From Terriglobus albidus (GTDB taxonomy: Bacteria; Acidobacteriota; Terriglobia; Terriglobales; Acidobacteriaceae), in contig NZ_JAGTAS010000048.1 of assembly GCF_025685425.1 (NCBI RefSeq), positions 124,001-188,000 of the forward strand: a stretch of 64,000 bases of DNA. Reading direction: 5' to 3'. The notes under the pieces are model-generated. The model had not been told where the DNA came from, did no database searches, and saw only the letters and a list, made by a program, of their open reading frames with translations. Both the position numbers and the translations under genes were made by a program. Below, in pieces: positions 58,465 to 64,000 of the stretch (position 1 is the stretch's first letter; each line of letters begins with the position of its first letter).

Positions 58465-59562
58465 TTAGGAGCCGGAGGCTGGCAAATTCTCGCGGCTGAC
58501 GACTTCGTACTGGGTGAAGTTGTAGGGCGGTACGATCTCGCCGCGCAGCAGGGAGAGACCCAGGCGCATGAGGTATTCGCCGTACTGCGAGACCTCGTGT
58601 GAGACGGAAGCGACCGCCGGCGAGTCGTTGCGGCGGAGTTCGGCGATCATCTCTTCCACGCAGTCATGACCGGCGACGGCGACCTGCTTCTCGCGGCCGA
58701 GCTTGCGGACGGCGTCGATAGCTCCGAGAGCGGCGGTATCGTTGGCGGCTGCGATCAGGATGCGGCGGTCTTTCGGGTGGCGTTTGAGGAACTCGAGGAC
58801 GGCGGTGGAGCTTTTATCGCGCAGGCCGCGGGTGTCGATGCGGACGAAGCACTCGACCGGGGTCTCGGGCAGGCGGTTACGCAGGGCTTCGAAGACGCCG
58901 GTGATACGGCTCTGCACCATAGGGCCGGCTTCTGCGAGGTCGAGGCCGATGATCCAGTCGATCTTGCCCTTCCAGCGCTCGAGAGCATGTTCCGCCAGCA
59001 CCTCACCGACGGCATAGCCGACACGATAGTTATCGACACCGAAGTAAATGGCGTGCGGGTGCGGGATGTCGACCGCGATCATGGGAATATTGGCGGCGGC
59101 GATGCGGTCGGCAATGATGGGGGCCACATGCTGGTCGATCTGGCACTCGATGACGACATCGACTTTGTTCTGCACAAATTTTTCGGCATTGGCGACGGCG
59201 GTGGCGCCGTCGTAGGAGTTGTCCAACACCAGCAAATCGACTCCGACAGCGGCCGCAGCTTTGCGCAGGCTCTTTTCGACGGCGATGGCGAAGGGCATCT
59301 CGCTGCTCTGGCTGCCGAAGCCGAAGCGCAGCTTCTTCTGCCGGGTAACGTGCCGGTAGGTGCCGTCAGCGCTCTGCGAGACGTAACCGCGGTGTACGAA
59401 GCTCTTCAGGATGCGGTAGACGGTCGTCTTGGAAATGCCCGTCTGCTTGTGAATGGATTCGAGCGTCATACCCTGGCTCTGCTGCAGCATCTCGAGGATG
59501 TCGAGGGCCTTGGAGAGGACAGGGATCAGGTAGAGCTGCCGGCTTTTGCCTTTGGGTGCCAC
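58465..59562 (-). CDS. Regulator with IclR-type HTH fused to a sugar-binding (PBP) domain
   Basis: A 365-residue protein of unusual build: an N-terminal winged helix of IclR type (about 10-70; VLSKALDILEMLQQSQGMTLESIHKQTGISKTTVYRILKSF split by a turn) joined to a periplasmic-binding-protein domain of the LacI/RbsB class (about 77-345; DNSYDGATAVANAEKFVQN, DVPHPHAIYFG-like, LIAAANDTAALGAIDA, VAVAGHDC). The binding domain lacks a signal peptide, so it works in the cytoplasm as effector domain. Divergent rhamnose genes next door suggest rhamnose or a derivative as ligand. GTG start. Confidence 0.85.
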   Translation of the reverse strand: MAPKGKSRQLYLIPVLSKALDILEMLQQSQGMTLESIHKQTGISKTTVYRILKSFVHRGYVSQSADGTYRHVTRQKKLRFGFGSQSSEMPFAIAVEKSLRKAAAAVGVDLLVLDNSYDGATAVANAEKFVQNKVDVVIECQIDQHVAPIIADRIAAANIPMIAVDIPHPHAIYFGVDNYRVGYAVGEVLAEHALERWKGKIDWIIGLDLAEAGPMVQSRITGVFEALRNRLPETPVECFVRIDTRGLRDKSSTAVLEFLKRHPKDRRILIAAANDTAALGAIDAVRKLGREKQVAVAGHDCVEEMIAELRRNDSPAVASVSHEVSQYGEYLMRLGLSLLRGEIVPPYNFTQYEVVSRENLPASGS

Positions 59563-59611
59563 GTTCAGGTGCCTTCCATTATGAAGGAACCCGAGTAGAG
59601 CTGCCTATGGC

Positions 59612-60826
59612 TTAGGCATACGAGCTTTGGGTATTGCTGTTTTTTGCCGCCCGCTCTTCGGTAATTTTCTCCACGTAGCCGCTGGTATGCAGGGCTTCGA
59701 GGGGATTTGCGGGCAGGCCGCGCGACTGGCGCCAGTCGGCAACCAGCGGGCGAACGTCGGTGTAGAAGCAGCCGCGGAAGTGCTCCTCGGCCTCGACCAG
59801 CTTGCAGCTATCCTGCAGCTCGGCGAGCAGGTTCTGGTCGACGAGGGCGGCGCGGGCGAAGAGCTCCTGAGCCTGCATGACGGTCTGCACCATCGCCTCC
59901 ATCTTGCCCTTGAGGTTGTGGCTCTGGTCGATCATGTAGGCGATCTGATCTTCGTGCACCTCGTTCCAGGTCTTGTAGCTCAGAATCTCGTGGAAGATAC
60001 GGAAAACCTGGTAGGGATCGATCGATCCGATGGTGAGGTCGTCATCGGCAAACTTGCGGTCGTTGAAGTGGAAGCCGCCCAGGACGCCCAGATGCAGCAG
60101 CCAGGCGACGATCTGCTCGATATTGGTGCCGAGTGCATGATGTCCGGTGTCGACCAGCACGACGGCCTGCGGTCCAGCGGCCTTGGCGAGTGAGTAGGCC
60201 ATGCCCCAGTCGGCGATATCGGTGTGATAGAAGGCGGGCTCAAAGGGCTTGTACTCCACCAGCAGGCGCTGCGTCGGCGCCATCTCGTTGTGGGTTGCTT
60301 TGAGGGCCTCCTCCAGCCAGCCGATGCGGCGGGAGATGCTCTGTGTGCCGGGGTAATTCGATCCATCGGAGACCCACAGCGAGATATCGCGCGAGTCGAG
60401 AGCCCTGGCGATACGGACTGAGGTCAGCATGTGCTGCACGGCTTTTTCACGAACGGCGGGGTCAGGGTTACAAAGCGAGCCGTACTTGTACTCCTGGTCC
60501 TGGAACAGGTTCGGATTGATCGAGCCGGCGCGTACGCCGTAAGTCTGCTCCAGTTCCTTCACCTGCGCAACGCTGCCTTCACCTTCGGGCAGATCCCACA
60601 GCACATGCAGCGCGACGGTGGGCGTAATGCCGGTCAGACGGTGAACCTCGGAGGCGTCAGCGAATTTCTCGACCAGGTTAGTGGCGGCCGCCGGCTGAAT
60701 GAACTTGCCGAAGCGGGTGCCGGTATTGGCGAAGCCCCACGATGGAATCTCGATCTGGAGTCCGTCGAGAGCGCGCCACACGCGCTCCTGTTTCTCCTGC
60801 GGAAGAGATGACATGCTTCGTTCCAT
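59612..60826 (-). CDS. rhaI: L-rhamnose isomerase (RhaI/TIM-barrel type)
   Basis: Cytosolic metal-dependent isomerase converting L-rhamnose to L-rhamnulose. The 404-residue protein has the xylose-isomerase-like barrel with metal-ligand segments LLVEYKPFEP, VLVDTGHHALGTNIEQ and FHFNDRKFADDDLTIGSIDP, and ISLWVSDGSNYPG, fitting the RhaI group rather than E. coli RhaA. ATG at 60826 chosen for AAGGA eight bases upstream. Lies 49 bases upstream of the regulator gene in the same direction, so the two may be cotranscribed. Confidence 0.9.
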   Translation of the reverse strand: MERSMSSLPQEKQERVWRALDGLQIEIPSWGFANTGTRFGKFIQPAAATNLVEKFADASEVHRLTGITPTVALHVLWDLPEGEGSVAQVKELEQTYGVRAGSINPNLFQDQEYKYGSLCNPDPAVREKAVQHMLTSVRIARALDSRDISLWVSDGSNYPGTQSISRRIGWLEEALKATHNEMAPTQRLLVEYKPFEPAFYHTDIADWGMAYSLAKAAGPQAVVLVDTGHHALGTNIEQIVAWLLHLGVLGGFHFNDRKFADDDLTIGSIDPYQVFRIFHEILSYKTWNEVHEDQIAYMIDQSHNLKGKMEAMVQTVMQAQELFARAALVDQNLLAELQDSCKLVEAEEHFRGCFYTDVRPLVADWRQSRGLPANPLEALHTSGYVEKITEERAAKNSNTQSSYA

Positions 60827-60890
60827 CGTTAGGGTCCTTGGGAAATGATTTCGGTGACTGCAACGCACATACTACCAGAGTTCGAATTCA

Positions 60891-60947
60891 CATGAGAAAC
60901 TATTCACCTAATGAAGAAAGCTCATTTTTGCCTCTGAGCCTCTCATG
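60891..60947. promoter_or_regulatory. Candidate operator half-sites between rhaI and rhaT
   Basis: CATGAGA (60891-60897) and its complement TCTCATG (60941-60947) form an inverted pair in the divergent promoter region between rhaI and rhaT. A TTCGAA palindrome is at 60881-60886. Spacing fits a looped or two-site regulator; purely suggestive. Confidence 0.3.
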
Positions 60948-61000
60948 GATGTTTTTTCAGCATAGCCGTACCTATCTTTTGCAGCTAAAGGAAAGTTTGC

Positions 61001-62098
61001 ATGCCCGGACCTCTGCTCGGCGTCCTGTATCACTGGCTTGGCGGTCTTGCCTCAGCCAGTAACTTCATTCCGTTTCGCGCCATCCGGCGCTGGTCGTTCG
61101 AGATCTATTGGATTATTCAGGGCGTTGCTGCATGGCTTATCGCTCCCTCGGTGGTTGCCTGGATCTTTGTTCCGCATGTCAGTGAGATCCTCTCCCACGC
61201 TCCGCATGAGGCCATAGTCCACGCCATTCTCTATGGTGTGGCCTGGGGCTTTGGCGGCCTGACCTTTGGACTGGCGGTGCGCTATCTCGGTATCGCGCTG
61301 GGATACGCGGTTGCGCTGGGTTTCTGCACGGCCTTCGGCACCCTGATCCCGCCGATGCTGCAAGGGCAGTTCGGCATCATCGCCAGTCAGACCGGCGGAC
61401 AGATCATTCTTCTGGGTGTGGGTGTGTGCCTTCTCGCGATTGCCGTGAACGGTCTTGCCGGTTATTACAAGGATCGCGATACCGCCGGTGAGACACCGAC
61501 GAGCGAGCAGCAGAAGGATCTGTCTTTCGGGAAGGGTATCGTGGTCGCGGTCTTCGCCGGCATCATGAGCTCGTTCTTTGCCTTCGGTCTTGCCGCAGGC
61601 AAGCCGATCGGTGATATTGCTGCCGCGGAGCTGCGGGCACAGGGCAAGCTCGATCTCTGGCAGAACCTGCCGGTGTTGATCGTAGTGCTGTGGGGAGGCT
61701 TTGCGACCAACCTTGCATGGTCGGCATGGTTGATTCTGCGGAAGCGTTCGGCAGGGCAGCTTGCGGGCGCTGTTTCTGATCCTCAGGCGGGAGGCGCAAA
61801 CAAACTTACCGGCGGCCAATTAGTGAAGAACTATCTCTGCGCGGCTTCAGCCGGCATCATCTGGTACTTCCAGTTCTTCTTCTACTCGATGGGCCAGACT
61901 AAGATGGGCAAGTATGACTTTTCGAGCTGGACGCTGCATATGGCTTCGATCATCATCTTCGCAGCGATCTGGGGTGTGAGTCTGAAGGAGTGGAAGTCGG
62001 CGAGCCGGCGGGCGAAGGCTGTGCTCGCGTGCGGTGTGGGGCTGCTGATTCTGTCGACGGTGATCGTGGGATACGGGAATTATCGATCGGCGCATTGA
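61001..62098 (+). CDS. rhaT: L-rhamnose:H+ symporter RhaT
   Basis: A 365-residue inner-membrane transporter with ten helices of the RhaT family: GVLYHWLGGLASASNFIPFR, WSFEIYWIIQGVAAWLIAP, AWGFGGLTFGLAVRYLGIALGYAVALGF split over two helices, and SWTLHMASIIIFAAIWG. It imports L-rhamnose with a proton. Divergent from rhaI, preceded by Shine-Dalgarno AAAGGAAAG, followed by a strong terminator, so transcribed alone. Supplies the substrate of RhaI; rhamnulokinase and aldolase genes are not in the window. Confidence 0.92.
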   Translation: MPGPLLGVLYHWLGGLASASNFIPFRAIRRWSFEIYWIIQGVAAWLIAPSVVAWIFVPHVSEILSHAPHEAIVHAILYGVAWGFGGLTFGLAVRYLGIALGYAVALGFCTAFGTLIPPMLQGQFGIIASQTGGQIILLGVGVCLLAIAVNGLAGYYKDRDTAGETPTSEQQKDLSFGKGIVVAVFAGIMSSFFAFGLAAGKPIGDIAAAELRAQGKLDLWQNLPVLIVVLWGGFATNLAWSAWLILRKRSAGQLAGAVSDPQAGGANKLTGGQLVKNYLCAASAGIIWYFQFFFYSMGQTKMGKYDFSSWTLHMASIIIFAAIWGVSLKEWKSASRRAKAVLACGVGLLILSTVIVGYGNYRSAH

Positions 62099-62113
62099 AC
62101 AATGAGATGGGCG

Positions 62114-62150
62114 GCGGCTCGAGCTACGGCTCGAGCCGCTTTTTTGTTTT
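62114..62150 (+). terminator. Intrinsic terminator of rhaT
   Basis: Arms GCGGCTCGAG (62114-62123) and CTCGAGCCGC (62130-62139) form a perfect 10-bp stem with CTACGG loop, followed by TTTTTTTGTTTT. Confidence 0.93.
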
Positions 62151-62784
62151 GTCATCCCGTAGGGATCTACTTTTTGTCGGATTCGGGTGAAATTTGACCT
62201 CAGCGGCTAAAGCCGCCGTCTCCGTGAGCTCTGAAGGGGACGGCTGAAAGCCGTCCCCTTAAGCACGGCATTCGCGCCTGTGGCGCGAAAATAGTCGCGC
62301 TATGCGCAACGTTGGTTGAGCCGCTGCAGGAATTATCCTTGAGGGTTACACGCCTAAGCTCGAACAGGATGCAACATCAAATCCTTGCCGGCTTATTCTG
62401 GATGGCTGTCTTTCCGTTCGCGCGACGCGCGAATGTTTTGCTTAAGGGCACGGCTTTCAGCCGTGCCATCTCGACGCATGAATGAGGTGCGGCTTTAGCC
62501 GCTGAGGGCGAGGTGTGGGAGAAGCAGGTTTCTCCGCTAAGCTCCACCCGAACGGACAAAGCTCATTGGGGACCCTGAAGCACCCCATTGGAAGCCATAT
62601 GAGAAATCGTTGCCCGTACGAAATCACTGATTGGCGCCACAAGAGTCAACTATCTCAGCGTTTTATAGCCTTCTATGAGAAAACGTATTCTCCAGGAGCC
62701 AAAGATAAAACCCCATTGATATAATTCGGCCTGCGAAAATAATCGTCTATCGTTGATGATGGATTCGCAGACCGAACCGCTACT
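62151..62784. repeat. Non-coding gap: REP-like palindromes and a possible promoter
   Basis: CAGCGGCTAAAGCCGC words (about 62200), GGGGACGGCTGAAAGCCGTCCCC (62234-62257, split arms), TTCGCGCCtgtGGCGCGAA (62270-62288), GGCACGGCTttcAGCCGTGCC (62448-62468) and GGCTTTAGCCGC (62492-62503). Past 62520 little structure is seen until a TATAAT at 62720-62725. No gene was recognised in this 634-base stretch. Confidence 0.7.
62720..62770 (+). promoter_or_regulatory. Possible symporter promoter and 5' UTR hairpin
   Basis: TATAAT at 62720-62725 is a perfect -10 hexamer; no good -35 is seen. Directly after, CTGCGAA (62732-62738) and TTCGCAG (62764-62770) could pair at the start of the transcript, 15 bases before the symporter ATG. 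Inferred only. Confidence 0.35.
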
Positions 62785-64000
62785 ATGACCCATCTCGCGC
62801 TCGCGCTTTTGAGTGCCAGGCAGCTTGCTACCTTGTCCTGGCCCGACATTTTGATTTTGCTGATGTACTTCGTGCTGGTGATCTTCATCGGCTTCTACGT
62901 GAAGGACTCAGCCAACACCAGCGAAGAGTTCTTCCTTGCCGGCCGTGAGATGACGGCCTGGATTGCGGGCCTCAGCTTCGTTTCGGCGAACCTGGGTTCG
63001 CTGGAGCTGATGGGGTGGGCGGGAACGGCCTACCAGTACGGCCTGCTGGCGACGCACTGGTACTGGATCGGCGCGATTCCCGCGATGCTGTTCCTCGGCA
63101 TCGTGATGATGCCGTTCTATTACATCTCCAAGACGCACTCGGTTCCGGGTTATCTACAGCTTCGTTTCGGCGAGGGTGCGCGCGCAGTCAGCGCGGCGAC
63201 CTTCGGCATCATGACGGTGCTGATGAGCGGCGTAAACATGTACTCCATGGCGCTGGTGATGAAGGTTGTGCTCGGGTGGGATATCAACTTCTCCATCTGG
63301 GTCGGCGCCTTTACGGTCGGCCTGTATGTCATGCTTGGCGGTCTGCGTTCGGCCATCATCAATGAAGTACTGCAGTTTGTGCTCATCTGGGCGGGCGCGG
63401 CGCTGGTGCCGATTCTCGGCCTGATCGAGGCCGGCGGCTGGACCAACCTGAAGCATCAGATCGCAGCGCAGATCGGCAACGACAGCTACATGCACCTGTG
63501 GGCCAACACTGGCAGCTTCCAGGGCAACGCGATGGGCATTCACTGGACCGGCCTGGTCTTCGGTCTTGGATTCGTTATCAGCTTCGGTTACTGGACGACG
63601 GACTTCCTGGTGGTGCAGCGTGTACTCTCGGCGAACAATCTGCGTGCGGCCAAGTTGGCTCCAATCATCGGCGCCATCTTCAAGATGGCTGTGCCGCTGA
63701 TCGTTATTCTGCCGGGCGTGCTGGCGATTGCCGTGCTGCGCAATCCCGATGGAACCCTGATGCACCTGGTCTCGGAGAGCGAAGCGATCCGCACCGGCCA
63801 GCACAGCTTCAACGAAGCTCTTCCTTTGATGCTAGTGCGCTACTGCGGCCCTGGCCTGTTGGGTCTTGGTATCACTGCGCTGGTTGCAGGTTTTATGAGC
63901 GGCATGGCCGGCAACGTCAGCGCCTTCTCTACGGTGTGGACCTATGACCTGTACGGCGCCTTCATCAAGAAGGATGCCTCCGACAAGCACTACGTGACGG
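62785..64000 (+). CDS. Sodium:solute symporter (SSS family), cut by window edge
   Basis: The frame opens at ATG 62785 and stays open to the right edge, giving 405 codons without stop. At least ten helices are visible. SSS features: GFYVKDSANTSEEFFLAGRE and AWIAGLSFVSANLGSLELMGWAG (with the helix-1 unwinding region), MPFYYISKTHSVPGYLQLRFG, GLYVMLGGLRSAIINEVLQF and GFGYWTTDFLVVQRVLSA-like ISFGYWTTDFLVVQRV. This resembles sugar-type (SGLT-like) members that import solutes with sodium. Position beside rhaT suggests a carbohydrate, but the substrate is not determined. Confidence 0.88.
   Translation, partial: MTHLALALLSARQLATLSWPDILILLMYFVLVIFIGFYVKDSANTSEEFFLAGREMTAWIAGLSFVSANLGSLELMGWAGTAYQYGLLATHWYWIGAIPAMLFLGIVMMPFYYISKTHSVPGYLQLRFGEGARAVSAATFGIMTVLMSGVNMYSMALVMKVVLGWDINFSIWVGAFTVGLYVMLGGLRSAIINEVLQFVLIWAGAALVPILGLIEAGGWTNLKHQIAAQIGNDSYMHLWANTGSFQGNAMGIHWTGLVFGLGFVISFGYWTTDFLVVQRVLSANNLRAAKLAPIIGAIFKMAVPLIVILPGVLAIAVLRNPDGTLMHLVSESEAIRTGQHSFNEALPLMLVRYCGPGLLGLGITALVAGFMSGMAGNVSAFSTVWTYDLYGAFIKKDASDKHYVT

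Noticed and set aside
60880-60890. GTTCGAATTC as a tRNA T-loop
   Set aside because: No acceptor stem, anticodon arm or CCA context surrounds it; it lies in the rhaI-rhaT promoter region.

Overview
The window looks like chromosomal DNA from a moderately GC-rich acidobacterium, most likely class Terriglobia (family Acidobacteriaceae). This is an inference from gene content: a very large Oar-type TonB-dependent receptor with a carboxypeptidase-like N-terminal domain, many small secreted proteins of unknown role, a PDZ/GAF/SpoIIE phosphatase, plant-polysaccharide glycosidases (GH39, GH105), an L-rhamnose locus, and a regulator with an IclR-type HTH fused to a sugar-binding domain. No tRNA, rRNA, CRISPR array, prophage or intact insertion sequence was seen.

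Layout. 1-7.9 kb: a minus-strand histidine operon (leader peptide and attenuator, hisI-G-D-C-B-orf-H-ycxB-like-F-A) followed by the start of an ogt-type methyltransferase gene. 7.9-22.2 kb: glutaminyl cyclase, two secreted helix-hairpin-helix proteins, a SpoIIE phosphatase, LssY_C and DUF4397 surface proteins, ahcY, short-chain/NmrA oxidoreductases with an HxlR regulator, a nitrilase and Ada. 22.3-31.5 kb: GH39 glycosidase, DHA2 exporter, MmcQ/YjbR and VOC proteins, a GT39-like glycosyltransferase, an orphan FtsX/MacB-type permease and an O-antigen-polymerase-like protein. 31.6-39.6 kb: a RodZ-like HTH protein, the TonB-dependent receptor, metK, a membrane protein and a GH105 hydrolase. 39.6-44.1 kb: an IS110 remnant, three acyltransferase-3 genes and an accD-like remnant. 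44.2-48.9 kb: AAA ATPase, a cytochrome b/molybdoenzyme pair, a transglutaminase-like protein and a secreted protein. 49.1-53.5 kb: dnaK, a 56-residue protein, a Fpg/Nei glycosylase and dnaJ. 53.8-57 kb: a HipA-like/DUF3037 pair and a CocE-type hydrolase. 57.2-64 kb: a GntR regulator, then the rhamnose locus (IclR-HTH/PBP regulator, rhaI, rhaT) and a truncated sodium:solute symporter.

The genes that clearly act together are the histidine pathway (all steps from ATP phosphoribosyl transfer to histidinol oxidation except hisE and histidinol phosphatase), metK with ahcY in the S-adenosylmethionine cycle, DnaK with DnaJ, and RhaI/RhaT with their probable regulator. GH39 and GH105 would release sugars from xylan- and rhamnogalacturonan-type polymers.

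The most unusual layer is intergenic. Three dispersed repeat systems recur. (1) Periodic 7-8-nt arrays of GTTGAAA/GTTGAAT type lie directly after stop codons, almost always in the direction of the preceding gene, often ending in a conserved GACGTACGGCATGGG-like word. (2) A MITE-like element of about 115 bp has terminal repeats TAGAGCATTTTCCCTGT; in four cases its terminal TAG is the stop codon of the neighbouring gene. (3) Palindromic modules begin GGGTGCCCCATATCT or carry CAGCGGCTAAAGCCGC-type arms. These, and the histidine attenuator with an eight-His leader peptide, are the observations most worth following up.
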